A stretch of DNA of 64,000 nucleotides from Pseudomonas sp. Au-Pse12 (GTDB taxonomy: Bacteria; Pseudomonadota; Gammaproteobacteria; Pseudomonadales; Pseudomonadaceae), in assembly GCF_021341665.1 (NCBI RefSeq), contig NZ_JAJTTH010000002.1, positions 434,001 through 498,000 of the forward strand. The letters run 5' to 3'. The notes under the pieces were generated by a model. It had not been told where the DNA came from and searched no databases. It saw only the letters and a list, made by a program, of their open reading frames with translations. Both the position numbers and the translations under genes were made by a program. The stretch's first letter is position 1; every line of letters begins with the position of its first letter. Of the stretch, positions 7,480 through 17,082 are shown one piece after another.

Positions 7480-9984
7480 ATGACCCGCTCCCCGATCCGC
7501 CGTCTTGTGTTTGGCACCTTGCGCCGACTGCTGTACCTCTGGGTCCGCTCGGAAACCATCAACCAGTCGTCCTTCACCCTTGACCTCGACCGCAGCCGGC
7601 CGGTGTTCTACGTCCTGCAGAATCCATCCCTGACCGACCTCGCCGTGGTCGATACCGAATGCACCAAGGCCGGGCTGCCACGCCCGGTCCTGCCGGTGTC
7701 GGTGGGCAACCTGCTGGAGCCCGCGGCGTTCTTCTACCTGACCCCAGAGCCCGACTGGCTCGGCCGCCAGGACAAGCGCGGCGCGCCACCGACCCTGACC
7801 CGACTGGTCAGCGCCCTGGCCCAGAACGCCGCCGAAGACGCGCAGATCATTCCGGTCAGCGTCTTCTGGGGCCAGTCTCCGGACAGTGAATCGAGCCCGT
7901 GGAAACTGCTGTTCGCCGACAGTTGGGCGGTCACCGGGCGCCTGCGCCGGCTGCTGAGCATCATGATCCTGGGGCGCAAGACCCGGGTGCAGTTCTCCGC
8001 GCCGATCAACCTGCGCGAGCTGATCGAGCACAACAAGGGCCACGAGCGCACCGTGCGCATGGCCCAGCGCATCCTGCGGGTGCACTTTCGCAACCTCAAG
8101 GCCGCGGTCATCGGCCCGGACATTTCCCACCGGCGCAACCTGGTCAAGGGCCTGCTCAACCAGCCCCTGGTGAAGCAGGCGATTCTGGATGAGGCCGAGC
8201 GCGAGAAGATCTCCCCGGAAAAAGCCAAGGCCCAGGCCCTGCGCTACGGCAACGAGATCGCCTCGGACTACACCTACACCGCGATCCGCTTCCTGGAAGT
8301 GGTGCTCAGCTGGTTCTGGAACAAGATCTACGACGGGATCAAGGTCAACCATCTGGAAGGCGTGCAGAAGATCGCCCAGGGTCACGAAGTGATCTACGTG
8401 CCCTGCCACCGCAGCCATATCGATTACCTGCTGCTGTCCTACCTGCTGTTCCGCAACGGCCTGACGCCGCCGCACATCGCCGCCGGGATCAACCTCAACA
8501 TGCCAGTGATCGGCGGCCTGCTGCGCCGCGGCGGGGCCTTCTTCATGCGCCGCACCTTCAAGGGCAACCCGCTCTACACCTCGGTGTTCAACGAATACCT
8601 GCACACCCTGTTCACCAAGGGCTTCCCGGTGGAGTACTTCGTCGAAGGCGGCCGCTCGCGCACCGGGCGCATGCTGCAACCCAAGACCGGGATGCTGGCC
8701 ATCACCCTGCGCAGCTTCCTGCGCAATTCGCGCATGCCGATCGTCTTCGTACCGGTGTACATCGGCTACGAGCGGGTCCTGGAAGGCCGCACCTACCTGG
8801 GCGAACTGCGCGGCGCCAGCAAGAAGAAGGAGTCGATCTTCGACATCTTCAAGGTCATCGGCGCCCTCAAGCAGCGCTTCGGCCAGGTGGCGGTGAACTT
8901 CGGCGAACCGATCAAGCTGGCGCAATTTCTCGATCAGGAACAACCGGACTGGCGCACCCAGGAGCTGGGCCCGCAGTACCGCCCGGCCTGGCTCAACGAG
9001 ACCACCAACCGCCTCGGCGAACGCGTGGCCCAGCACCTCAACGAAGCCGCGGCGATCAACCCGGTGAACCTGGTGGCCCTGGCCCTGCTGTCCACCAGCC
9101 GCCTGGCGCTGGATGACCGCGCCATGGCGCGAGTCCTGGACCTGTACCTGGCGCTGCTGCGCCGCGTGCCCTACTCGCCTCACACCACGCTGCCGGAAGG
9201 CGATGGCCGGGCGCTGATCCAGCACGTCAAGGACATGGACCTGCTGGCCGAGCAAAGCGACGCCCTGGGCAAGATCCTCTACCTGGACGAGCAGAACGCC
9301 GTCCTGATGACCTACTACCGCAACAACGTGCTGCACATCTTCGCCCTGCCGGCGCTGCTGGCGAGCTTCTTCCAGAGCTCGTCGCGCATGAGCCGCGAGC
9401 AGATTCTGCGCTACACCCGCGCGCTGTATCCCTACTTGCAGTCCGAGCTGTTCATCCGCTGGCCGCTGGAAGAGCTAGACGCGGTGGTGGACCAGTGGCT
9501 GGAGGCCTTTGTCGAACAGGGGCTGCTGCGCTTCGAGAAAGACCTGTACCAGCGTCCGGCGCCCAGCTCACGGCATTTTGTCCTGCTGACCCTGCTGTCC
9601 AAGAGCATTGCCCAAACCCTGCAACGCTTCTACATGGCCATTTCACTGTTGCTCAACAGCGGCCAGAACAGCATCAGCGCCGAGGAGCTGGAAGACCTGT
9701 GCACCGTCATGGCCCAGCGCCTGTCGATCCTGCATGGCTTGAATGCCCCGGAGTTCTTCGACAAGAGCCTGTTCCGCCACTTCATCCAGACCCTGCTGGA
9801 CCAAGGCGTATTGCGCCGCGACGAAGCCGGCAAGCTGAGCTACCACGAACTGCTGGGCGAACTGGCCGAAGGCGCCGCCAAGCGGGTGCTGCCGGCGGAA
9901 ATTCGCCTGTCGATCCGCCAGGTCGCCCTGCATCGCAGCGAAGATGCCGCCGACCAACTCGCGGCACCTGCGCAAACCGACTAG
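7480..9984 (+). CDS. plsB: Glycerol-3-phosphate 1-O-acyltransferase PlsB
   Basis: An 834-residue inner-membrane-associated enzyme, the normal PlsB length, that makes the first acylation of glycerol-3-phosphate in phospholipid synthesis. The catalytic H-x4-D motif is H310-RSHI-D315 in [12 protein letters not shown]. The glycerol-3-phosphate-binding block [20 protein letters not shown] follows, along with [16 protein letters not shown], the usual fourth acyltransferase motif. No clear neighbour suggests an operon; it runs away from the cold-shock gene and is followed 52 bases later by a small lipoprotein gene. Confidence 0.96.
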   Translation: MTRSPIRRLVFGTLRRLLYLWVRSETINQSSFTLDLDRSRPVFYVLQNPSLTDLAVVDTECTKAGLPRPVLPVSVGNLLEPAAFFYLTPEPDWLGRQDKRGAPPTLTRLVSALAQNAAEDAQIIPVSVFWGQSPDSESSPWKLLFADSWAVTGRLRRLLSIMILGRKTRVQFSAPINLRELIEHNKGHERTVRMAQRILRVHFRNLKAAVIGPDISHRRNLVKGLLNQPLVKQAILDEAEREKISPEKAKAQALRYGNEIASDYTYTAIRFLEVVLSWFWNKIYDGIKVNHLEGVQKIAQGHEVIYVPCHRSHIDYLLLSYLLFRNGLTPPHIAAGINLNMPVIGGLLRRGGAFFMRRTFKGNPLYTSVFNEYLHTLFTKGFPVEYFVEGGRSRTGRMLQPKTGMLAITLRSFLRNSRMPIVFVPVYIGYERVLEGRTYLGELRGASKKKESIFDIFKVIGALKQRFGQVAVNFGEPIKLAQFLDQEQPDWRTQELGPQYRPAWLNETTNRLGERVAQHLNEAAAINPVNLVALALLSTSRLALDDRAMARVLDLYLALLRRVPYSPHTTLPEGDGRALIQHVKDMDLLAEQSDALGKILYLDEQNAVLMTYYRNNVLHIFALPALLASFFQSSSRMSREQILRYTRALYPYLQSELFIRWPLEELDAVVDQWLEAFVEQGLLRFEKDLYQRPAPSSRHFVLLTLLSKSIAQTLQRFYMAISLLLNSGQNSISAEELEDLCTVMAQRLSILHGLNAPEFFDKSLFRHFIQTLLDQGVLRRDEAGKLSYHELLGELAEGAAKRVLPAEIRLSIRQVALHRSEDAADQLAAPAQTD

Positions 9985-10035
9985 ATTCTTATCGGCGCCG
10001 GAGCACCTGCGGCGCCCTCGATACGGAGATCCCCG

Positions 10036-10434
10036 ATGAAAAAGCTCACCCTGCTGGCAGCCTGCGCGCTGCTCGGAGCCTGCCAGTCCATGAACCCTGC
10101 GGCCAAGGCCAGCCTCGACGGCGAAGTCTTCTACCTGCAACGCATTGCCCTGCCACCGGCCGCCACCTTGAGCGTGAGCCTGCAGGACGTGTCCCTGGCA
10201 GATGCTCCGGCCGTGGTCCTGGCCGAGCAGAGTGGCCCCATCAAGGGCCAGGTGCCGCTGCCGTTCCACCTCAGCTATGACCCGGCCCAGGTCAAGCCCG
10301 GCCACCGTTACTCGGTCAGCGCGCGGATTGAAGTGGCGGGCCGGCTGGTCTTCATCACCACCGAAAACAACGCCGTAAAACTCGACGGCAGCGACCCGCA
10401 ACCCTTGAAGCTGCGGGTCGACGCTGTTCGTTAA
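10036..10434 (+). CDS. YbaY/YscW-family lipoprotein
   Basis: A 132-residue predicted lipoprotein. The signal ends in the lipobox LLGAC, with Cys17 as the lipidated residue. The mature part (SLDGEVFYLQRIALPPAATLSVSLQDVSLADAP) has the pattern of the YscW/YbaY fold, a beta-barrel-like domain seen in type III secretion pilotins and in YbaY. Here no secretion genes are nearby, so a general envelope role is more likely. ACGGAGA lies upstream of the ATG. It may be cotranscribed with the next gene, 24 bases on. Confidence 0.82.
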   Translation: MKKLTLLAACALLGACQSMNPAAKASLDGEVFYLQRIALPPAATLSVSLQDVSLADAPAVVLAEQSGPIKGQVPLPFHLSYDPAQVKPGHRYSVSARIEVAGRLVFITTENNAVKLDGSDPQPLKLRVDAVR

Positions 10435-10458
10435 TGTTCATTGCCCAAGGAAGCCGCC

Positions 10459-11148
10459 ATGCTCCGTACTTCGCTCCGTTTCACCAGCCTGTGCGCTGGT
10501 CTGTTGATCTCCGCCAGCGCCCTGGCCCTGTCCCTGAGTGACCTGTCCCAGGGTGATGCCAGCGGTGGCCTCAAGGATGCCCTGACCCAGGGCGCGCAAA
10601 TCGCCGTCAAGCAACTGGGCACCCCCGGTGGTTTCAGCAACAACCCCGATGTCCGCATCGAGCTGCCGGGCAACCTCGGCAAAGTTGCGAAAAAAATGAA
10701 GCAGTTCGGCATGGGTGAACAGGTCGACCAACTGGAAACCAGCATGAACAAGGCCGCCGAAGCCGCTGTGCCGCAAGCCCAGGCGCTGCTGGTGGATGCC
10801 GTGAAAAAGATGACCGTGGCCGACGCCAAGGGCATTCTCGCCGGCGGCAAGGACTCTGCCACCCAGTACCTGGACAAGACGAGCCGCGAGCAGATCCGCG
10901 CCAAGTTCCTGCCGATCGTCAAGCAAGCCACTGACCAAGTAGGGTTGGCCAAGCAGTACAACTCCTTCGCCGGCCAGGCCGCGACGCTGGGCGTACTGGA
11001 TGCCAAGAATGCCAATATCGAAGGTTATGTGACCGAACAAGCCCTCAACGGCCTGTTCGAAATGATCGGCAAGCAGGAAGAAACCATTCGCCAGAACCCG
11101 GCGGCAGCCGCCACCAGCCTGGCCAAGAAAGTCTTCGGCACCCTGTAA
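10459..11148 (+). CDS. DUF4197-like exported protein
   Basis: A 229-residue protein with a cleavable-looking signal (MLRTSLRFTSLCAGLLISASALA). The mature chain starts LSLSDLSQGDASGGLKDAL and continues as a mostly helical domain with TSREQIRAKFLPIVKQAT, matching my recollection of the DUF4197 family. Its biochemical role is unknown. The ATG at 10459 has AAGGAAG ahead of it; the in-frame TTG at 10441 is less likely. A periplasmic location is inferred from the signal. Confidence 0.78.
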   Translation: MLRTSLRFTSLCAGLLISASALALSLSDLSQGDASGGLKDALTQGAQIAVKQLGTPGGFSNNPDVRIELPGNLGKVAKKMKQFGMGEQVDQLETSMNKAAEAAVPQAQALLVDAVKKMTVADAKGILAGGKDSATQYLDKTSREQIRAKFLPIVKQATDQVGLAKQYNSFAGQAATLGVLDAKNANIEGYVTEQALNGLFEMIGKQEETIRQNPAAAATSLAKKVFGTL

Positions 11149-11163
11149 GACCTTTCCCTCACC

Positions 11164-11220
11164 TGTAGGAGCCAACTTGCTGGCGAAGAGGGCCTCTTCG
11201 CCGGCAAGTTGGCTTCTACA
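11164..11220. repeat. REP-type inverted pair
   Basis: TGTAGGAGCCAACTTGCTGG and an inverted near-copy (CCGGCAAGTTGGCTTCTACA) form a long hairpin between the converging DUF4197-like and RND genes. Confidence 0.85.
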
Positions 11221-11244
11221 TGGTGCCTTCCTGCGTACCGGTTG

Positions 11245-14200
11245 CTAGGTTTTCTTGACGCGGAACCATGCCGCGTAAAGTGCCGGCAGGAACAGCAGGG
11301 TCAGCGCCGTCGCCACGATCAGCCCGCCCATGATGGCCACCGCCATCGGCCCGAAAAACACGCTGCGCGACAACGGAATCATCGCCAGCACTGCCGCCAG
11401 GGCCGTCAGCACGATGGGCCGGAAGCGCCGTACCGTGGCCTCGATGATCGCATCCCAGGGCTTCTGCCCTGCCTTGATGTCCTGCTCGATCTGGTCCACC
11501 AGGATCACCGAGTTGCGCATGATCATCCCCGACAGGGCAATGGTCCCGAGCATCGCCACAAAGCCGAACGGCTGGCGGAACACCAGCAGGAACAGGGTGA
11601 CGCCAATCAACCCCAGGGGCGCCGTGAGGAACACCATCGCGGTGCGCGAGAAGCTGCGCAGCTGGATCATCAGCAAGGTCAGCACCACCACGATGAACAG
11701 TGGCACGCCAGCCTTCACCGAATTCTGGCCACGGGTCGAATCCTCGACAGTACCGCCCACGTCCAGCAGGTAGCCATCCGGCAATTCGGCGCGGATCGGC
11801 TCCAGGGTCGGCAGGATCTGCTGCACCAGGGTCGCCGGTTGCTCCTTGCCGTAGATATCGGCACGCACGGTGACGTTGGGCAGGCGATTACGGTGCCAGA
11901 TAACCCCTTCCTCGAAGCCGTACTCCAGGGTCGCCACCTGGGACAACGACACGCTCTGGCCATTCTCGGTGGGCACCGCCAGGCTCGGCAGCAACGCCAG
12001 TTCGGTGCGCTCCTGCCGGGTACCACGCAGGAGAATCTCAATCAGCTCGTTGTCTTCCCGGTACTGGCTGACGGTGGAGCCGATCAGCGAGCTCTGAAGG
12101 AACTTCGACAGGTTGGCGGTGCTCACGCCCAGGGCCCGGGCGCGGTCCTGGTCGATGTTCAGGTAGACCACCTTGCTCGGCTCTTCCCAATCCAGGTGCA
12201 CGTTGACCACATGGGGGTTCTCCCGCACCTTGGCCGCGACCTTGCGCGCCAGGGCGCGGACTTCCTCGATGTGCTCGCCGGTCACTCGGAACTGCACCGG
12301 GTAGCCTACGGGCGGGCCGTTTTCCAGGCGCGTGACCCGTGAGCGCAGCGCCGGGAACTGCTCGTTAAGGGTTTCGATCAACCAGCCGCGCAGCTCTTCG
12401 CGCTCCTCAATGCTCTTGGCCAGCACCACGAACTGGGCAAAGCTGGTAGCCGGCAGTTGCTGGTCCAGCGGCAGGTAGAAGCGCGGCGAACCGGTGCCCA
12501 CGTAGGCCACATAGTTGTCGATGCCCGGATGCTCCTTGAGCATTGTTTCCAGGCGCTTGACCTCATCGGCGGTGTTGCTCAGCGAAGCGCCTTCCGCCAG
12601 CTTCAGGTCAACCATCAGTTCCAGGCGGCCCGAGGCCGGGAAGAACTGCTGGGGAACGAAACGGAACAGCACCACCGAGCCGACGAACAGCAGGATGGTC
12701 AGGACGATGACCGTCTTGCGCCGCTCCACGCACCAACCCACCACCCGCCGCACGCGCTGATAGAACGGTGTGCCGTGGGGATTGGATTCGGCGCCATGCT
12801 TGGCGGCGTGGATCTTCGCCAGGTCGGGCAGCAGCTTTTCCCCCAGGTAGGGCACGAACACCACCGCGGCGATCCACGAAGCCACCAGGGCAATGGTCAC
12901 CACCTGGAAGATCGAACGGGTGTATTCGCCGGTGCCGGACTGGGCCGTGGCGATCGGCAGGAAGCCCGCCGCCGTGATCAGGGTGCCTGTGAGCATGGGA
13001 AAGGCGGTACTGGTCCAGGCAAAGCTGGCGGCCTTGATCCGATCGAAGCCCTGCTCCATCTTGATCGCCATCATCTCCACCGCAATGATCGCGTCATCGA
13101 CCAACAAGCCCAGGGCCAGCACCAGCGCCCCCAGGGAGATCTTGTGCAGGCCGATCCCCAGGTAATACATGGTGGCGAACGTCATCGCCAGCACCAGGGG
13201 AATCGCCAGGGCCACCACCATCCCGGTACGCACGCCCAGGGAGAAGAAACTCACCAGCAGCACAATGATCAGGGCCTCGGCCAGCACCCGGACAAACTCG
13301 CCGACGCCGGTCTTCACCGCCGCTGGCTGGTCGGACACCTTGCGCAGCTCCATCCCCGCCGGCAGGCTTTTCTGCAGGCGCGAGAACTCGCCTTCCAGAG
13401 CCTTGCCCAGCACCAGGATGTCGCCACCTTCCTTCATCGCCACCGCCAGGCCGATGGCGTCTTCACCCATGAAACGCATGCGCGGTGCGGGCGGATCGTT
13501 GAAACCACGACGCACATCCGCCACATCACCGATGCGGAAAGTGCGGTCGGCCACGCGGATCGGGAAGTTGCGGATCTGCTCCACGCTCTGAAAATTACCC
13601 GACACCCGCAGTTGCACCCGTTCGCTCGGGGTCTCGAAGAAGCCCGCGGTAGACACCGCGTTCTGTTCTTCCAGGGCTTGTTGCACCGCCGCCAGGGGCA
13701 GCCCCAGGGTTGCCAGCTTGACGTTGGACAGCTCGATCCAGATCTTCTCGTCCTGCAGCCCCAGCAAGTCGACCTTGCCCACATCCTTGACCCGTTGCAG
13801 CTGGATCTGGATGCGGTCGGCGTAGTCCTTGAGCACCGCGTAGTCGAAACCCTTGCCCGTCAACGCGTAGATATTGCCGAAGGTGGTGCCGAACTCATCG
13901 TTGAAGAATGGCCCCTGGATGCCGGGCGGCAAGGTATGGCGGATATCGCTGATCTTCTTGCGTACCTGGTACCACAGGTCGGGGATCTCGTTGGAGTGCA
14001 TCGAGTCCCGGGCGATGAAGGTCACCTGGGATTCCCCTGGGCGGGAGAAAGACACAATGCGGTCGTACTCGCCGGTCTCCATGAGCTTCTTTTCAATGCG
14101 CTCGGTAACCTGGCGCGAGACTTCCTGGGCCGTGGCCCCCGGCCAGTTGGTGCGAATCACCATGGCCTTGAAAGTAAAAGGCGGATCTTCGCTCTGCCCC

Positions 14201-14301
14201 AGCTTGGTGTAGGACAGCGCCCCAACGATGGCCAGCAACAGCATCAGAAACAGGACGATCTGGCGATTGCGCAACGCCCAGGCGGAAAGGTTGAAACCCA
14301 T
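11245..14301 (-). CDS. RND efflux transporter, inner-membrane permease
   Basis: A 1018-residue AcrB/HAE-type proton-driven pump. It opens MGFNLSAWALRNRQIVLFLM, the first membrane helix, followed by the TRANSITION segment YTKLGQSEDPPFTFKAM. Helix 4 carries ALGLLVDDAIIAVEMM with the paired aspartates needed for proton relay, and the second half repeats the layout with SGMIMRNSVILVDQIEQD. The pattern resembles the TriC-like branch more than MexB. It lies 6 bases downstream of its membrane-fusion partner in the same operon. No outer-membrane channel gene is present, so it probably uses a shared TolC-like protein. Substrates cannot be read from sequence. Confidence 0.93.
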   Translation of the reverse strand: MGFNLSAWALRNRQIVLFLMLLLAIVGALSYTKLGQSEDPPFTFKAMVIRTNWPGATAQEVSRQVTERIEKKLMETGEYDRIVSFSRPGESQVTFIARDSMHSNEIPDLWYQVRKKISDIRHTLPPGIQGPFFNDEFGTTFGNIYALTGKGFDYAVLKDYADRIQIQLQRVKDVGKVDLLGLQDEKIWIELSNVKLATLGLPLAAVQQALEEQNAVSTAGFFETPSERVQLRVSGNFQSVEQIRNFPIRVADRTFRIGDVADVRRGFNDPPAPRMRFMGEDAIGLAVAMKEGGDILVLGKALEGEFSRLQKSLPAGMELRKVSDQPAAVKTGVGEFVRVLAEALIIVLLVSFFSLGVRTGMVVALAIPLVLAMTFATMYYLGIGLHKISLGALVLALGLLVDDAIIAVEMMAIKMEQGFDRIKAASFAWTSTAFPMLTGTLITAAGFLPIATAQSGTGEYTRSIFQVVTIALVASWIAAVVFVPYLGEKLLPDLAKIHAAKHGAESNPHGTPFYQRVRRVVGWCVERRKTVIVLTILLFVGSVVLFRFVPQQFFPASGRLELMVDLKLAEGASLSNTADEVKRLETMLKEHPGIDNYVAYVGTGSPRFYLPLDQQLPATSFAQFVVLAKSIEEREELRGWLIETLNEQFPALRSRVTRLENGPPVGYPVQFRVTGEHIEEVRALARKVAAKVRENPHVVNVHLDWEEPSKVVYLNIDQDRARALGVSTANLSKFLQSSLIGSTVSQYREDNELIEILLRGTRQERTELALLPSLAVPTENGQSVSLSQVATLEYGFEEGVIWHRNRLPNVTVRADIYGKEQPATLVQQILPTLEPIRAELPDGYLLDVGGTVEDSTRGQNSVKAGVPLFIVVVLTLLMIQLRSFSRTAMVFLTAPLGLIGVTLFLLVFRQPFGFVAMLGTIALSGMIMRNSVILVDQIEQDIKAGQKPWDAIIEATVRRFRPIVLTALAAVLAMIPLSRSVFFGPMAVAIMGGLIVATALTLLFLPALYAAWFRVKKT

Positions 14302-14307
14302 CGGGGA

Positions 14308-15396
14308 TTACTCCTTGACCGCCAGATTGACGACGCGGTTGGAGCGATCCACCGGGCGCACCTGCAAGCCCTCATGGAGCACATGCACGCCAGCAGCCAC
14401 CACCCAATCGCTGGCACTCAAACCCTCAAGTACCGGCACGCTCTTCTCGCCGAAAGCGCCAACCCGCACCGGGGTCTTGTGGAGGGTGTTATTGGCATCG
14501 ACCCGCCAGACGTAAGTCGCCCCGCCTTCCGCGGACAGCGCCGAAAGCGGCACCGACAATGGCACCGCCTCACCGTTCTGGATAAAGACCCGGGCGCTCT
14601 GGCCAAGCTCGGCGGGCACCTTGCCGGCAGTGAAGGCAATGCGTGCGGCGAAGGTCCGGGACTTTGGATCGGCAGCCGGCGACAGCTCGCGGATACGCCC
14701 GTCGAAGCGCTGGCCCGGCTGGGTCCAGAGCTCGACCGACACGGGCTGGCCCACCTTGAAGCGACCGTAATTCTGCTCGGGGAAACTGATCAGCACCTCA
14801 CGCTCGCCATCGGTGGCCAGGGTGAAGACCGTCTGCCCAGCCGCCACCACCTGCCCCACTTCCACCGCACGCTTGGCCACCACGCCGTCCTGCGGCGCAC
14901 GCAGCACGGCATAACCGGCCTGGTTGTTGGCCACGTCGAATTCGGCCTTGATCTGCTTCAGGCGGGCTTCGCCCGAGCGGTAGAGGTTCTCGGCGTTGTC
15001 GTATTGCGAATGGCTGACCATCTGCCGGTCCAGCAGGGTCTTGTAGCGGTCACGCTCGGCGCGCACCAGGTTGAGGTTGGCGCTGGCAGCCGTGACCTGG
15101 GCCCGGGTGGCTTCAAGCTGCAGGCGCACGTCCTGCGGATCGAGCTCAGCCAGGGGCTGGTTGGCCTTGACCCGCTCGCCCTCCTCCACCAGCCGGCGGC
15201 TGACCTTGCCGCCGATACGGAACGCCAGGTCCGGCTCGTAGCGTGCTCGCACCTCGCCCGGGTAACTGTCAGAAGCCCGCGCCGAAGGCTCTGGCTGGAC
15301 CACCATGGCCGGCCGGATGCCAATTTGAACGGGCTCTTCGTGCCCACAAGCAGACAGAAAAAAAGCCAGGCTGACTGGCAGGACATAGCGGAACAT
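14308..15396 (-). CDS. RND membrane-fusion (periplasmic adaptor) lipoprotein
   Basis: A 362-residue HlyD-type adaptor that links the inner-membrane pump to an outer-membrane channel. The signal ends at lipobox FLSAC (Cys17). An alpha-hairpin lies at about 95-165, between the two halves of a lipoyl-like domain (AFRIGGKVSRRLVEEGERV and APQDGVVAKRAVEVGQVV), followed by beta-barrel and membrane-proximal domains. It is the first gene of the operon and faces a TetR-type regulator gene across 95 bases that contain a candidate operator. Confidence 0.93.
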   Translation of the reverse strand: MFRYVLPVSLAFFLSACGHEEPVQIGIRPAMVVQPEPSARASDSYPGEVRARYEPDLAFRIGGKVSRRLVEEGERVKANQPLAELDPQDVRLQLEATRAQVTAASANLNLVRAERDRYKTLLDRQMVSHSQYDNAENLYRSGEARLKQIKAEFDVANNQAGYAVLRAPQDGVVAKRAVEVGQVVAAGQTVFTLATDGEREVLISFPEQNYGRFKVGQPVSVELWTQPGQRFDGRIRELSPAADPKSRTFAARIAFTAGKVPAELGQSARVFIQNGEAVPLSVPLSALSAEGGATYVWRVDANNTLHKTPVRVGAFGEKSVPVLEGLSASDWVVAAGVHVLHEGLQVRPVDRSNRVVNLAVKE

Positions 15397-15430
15397 GGCG
15401 GCGACCTTTCGCTAATGGTGCTTGGAATAA

Positions 15431-15480
15431 TTATACTGGCGGGTATGTTATTAATAGCAAACTCACCAGTCCAGTATTAA
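15431..15480. promoter_or_regulatory. Candidate operator between the efflux operon and its TetR gene
   Basis: ATACTGG at 15433-15439 and CCAGTAT at 15471-15477 form an inverted repeat with 31 bases between, and an AT-rich core (TTATTAATA, 15448-15456) lies in the middle. The region would hold both divergent promoters, so a TetR dimer or pair of dimers bound here could control both directions. This is inferred from position and symmetry. Confidence 0.5.
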
Positions 15481-15491
15481 CAGCGAAAAAA

Positions 15492-16127
15492 ATGTCCGAC
15501 AATCATCCCGCAAACGTTGGGCCAGGCAGGCCCAAGGATCTGGCCAAGCGCCAGGCCATTCTCGAAGCAGCGAAAACCCTGTTCCTGAGCAATGGCTACG
15601 CCAGTACCAGCATGGATGCGGTCGCCGCTGCAGCCGGGGTTTCAAAGCTCACGGTCTATAGCCATTTCAATGACAAGGAAACGCTCTTCACCGCCGCCGT
15701 GGTGGCCAAGTGCGAAGAACAGCTGCCCACGCTGATCTACGAACTGACGCCCGACACATCGGTGGAAGGCGTCCTGCTGAACATCGCCAGAGGCTTTCAC
15801 CAACTGGTCAACAGCGACGAGTCGGTGAACTTGCATCGCCTGATCATGGCCCTGGGCAACCAGGATCCCAAGCTCTCGCAGATGTTCATCGAAGCCGGCC
15901 CAGAACGCGTGCTGCAAGGCATGGAACGGCTGCTGAAGCGAATCAATGAGCTGGGCACCTTGCACATCGACAAGCCGCGCAATGCCGCCGAACACTTCTT
16001 CTGCATGCTCAAGGGCGGGGCGAACTTTCGCCTGCTCTATGGCTGCGGCGAGCCATTGAGGGGCGCAGCGGCGGAAGAGCACGTGCAGGAAGTGGTGGCG
16101 CTGTTCATCCGCGCCTACAGGCCGTAG
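15492..16127 (+). CDS. TetR-family repressor of the adjacent efflux operon
   Basis: A 211-residue TetR/AcrR regulator. The N-terminal helix-turn-helix is visible in ASTSMDAVAAAAGVSKLTVY followed by SHFNDKETLF, and the C-terminal part is a helical ligand-binding domain. Divergent placement next to an RND adaptor and pump is the standard layout for a local efflux repressor, so it most likely represses 14308-15396 and itself until a ligand binds. The start ATG has only a weak purine-rich site (GCGAAAAAAA). Confidence 0.9.
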   Translation: MSDNHPANVGPGRPKDLAKRQAILEAAKTLFLSNGYASTSMDAVAAAAGVSKLTVYSHFNDKETLFTAAVVAKCEEQLPTLIYELTPDTSVEGVLLNIARGFHQLVNSDESVNLHRLIMALGNQDPKLSQMFIEAGPERVLQGMERLLKRINELGTLHIDKPRNAAEHFFCMLKGGANFRLLYGCGEPLRGAAAEEHVQEVVALFIRAYRP

Positions 16128-16140
16128 AGGCGGGAGTGAG

Positions 16141-16200
16141 CAGGAGCTGGCCAGCGAACAGGCTCTGAGATGGCCTTCGCCAGCCAGCCGGCTCCTACAG
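16141..16200. repeat. REP-type inverted pair
   Basis: CAGGAGCTGGCCAGCGAA at the left faces TTCGCCAGCCAGCCGGCTCC at the right, an imperfect REP doublet between the converging TetR gene and rsmJ. Confidence 0.7.
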
Positions 16201-16205
16201 GGGCG

Positions 16206-16988
16206 TCAGGCCTTGAGGGCCTTCTTCGGGTAGATGTCGTAACGGCTGGACTTGCCCTCCAGCCCGTGACTCGGCTTGGGTCCGTCAATGCACGGTGCCT
16301 TGCGCGGGCGCTTGACCACCACCCGATGGCTGGCCAGGGCCAGGGCTGCCGCCAGCAGCGCCGGGGCATCGTTGTCATCGCCCACCAGCGGCCGGAACAG
16401 GCGCATTTCCTTTTTCACCAGGGCGCTTTTCTCCCGGTGGGGAAACATCGGGTCGAGGTAGATCACCTGGGGGGGCTCGCCCTGCCAGTTGCGCATCAAC
16501 TCGATGGAGTTGCCCTTGAGCAGGTGCATGCGGGCAACAATCGGCGCCACTTCGGCGTCCAGCGCTGCGCGGGCCAGCCCGTCTTCCAATAGCGCACCAA
16601 TCAACGGCTGGCGCTCGATCAGGCTCATCTCGCACCCCAGGGTCGCCAGCACAAACCCGTCCTTGCCCAAGCCCGCCGTGGCATCCAGCACCCGTGGCCG
16701 CACGCCTTGGGCCACCCCCACCGCCTTGGCGATCATCTGCCCGCTGCCGCCGCCGTACAGCCGCCGATGAGCCGCGCCACCTTCGACGAAATCCACCCGC
16801 ACCGGCCCCGGAGCATCCGCCCCCAGTTGCTGCAATTGCAGGCCCTGCTCACCCACCTGCAGGGCGAACTCGGCTTCGTCGATCTGCAAGGGCAGCCCCA
16901 GGCGCTCGGCCCATTGCTCGGCCGCGGGGGCGAATCCGGCGCCCAAGGCCTCGACTTTGATGCGGCAGGCCGCGGGTTGCTCATTCAT
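16206..16988 (-). CDS. rsmJ: 16S rRNA (guanine1516-N2)-methyltransferase RsmJ
   Basis: A 260-residue SAM-dependent methyltransferase. [19 protein letters not shown] is the RsmJ (YhiQ) SAM-binding block, preceded by [17 protein letters not shown], and [20 protein letters not shown] carries the catalytic D-P-M-F-P motif that is specific to this family. It methylates G1516 of 16S rRNA. ATG 16988 ([16 protein letters not shown]) was preferred over a possible start four codons upstream. It stands alone, with an inverted repeat in its upstream region. Confidence 0.93.
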   Translation of the reverse strand: MNEQPAACRIKVEALGAGFAPAAEQWAERLGLPLQIDEAEFALQVGEQGLQLQQLGADAPGPVRVDFVEGGAAHRRLYGGGSGQMIAKAVGVAQGVRPRVLDATAGLGKDGFVLATLGCEMSLIERQPLIGALLEDGLARAALDAEVAPIVARMHLLKGNSIELMRNWQGEPPQVIYLDPMFPHREKSALVKKEMRLFRPLVGDDNDAPALLAAALALASHRVVVKRPRKAPCIDGPKPSHGLEGKSSRYDIYPKKALKA

Positions 16989-17014
16989 CTGAAAACACAC
17001 TCAAAAAATTAATG

Positions 17015-17033
17015 ATCGGCAAAAACTGCCGAT
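17015..17033. promoter_or_regulatory. Inverted repeat in the rsmJ / 17083 divergent region
   Basis: ATCGGCA, five bases, TGCCGAT form a perfect 7-base dyad 27 bases upstream of rsmJ; CTATCGGCC follows at 17041. It could be an operator or a short hairpin in either leader. No regulator can be named. Confidence 0.35.
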
Positions 17034-17082
17034 AACAGAACTATCGGCCATTTTGCCAGAGCTCAAGCGTCGACCGAGAGCA

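Noticed and set aside
12457..15480. 1007-residue open frame opposite the RND pump and adaptor
   Set aside because: It crosses two well-defined genes on the other strand, including their boundary, and reads as low-complexity His/Gln-rich sequence.
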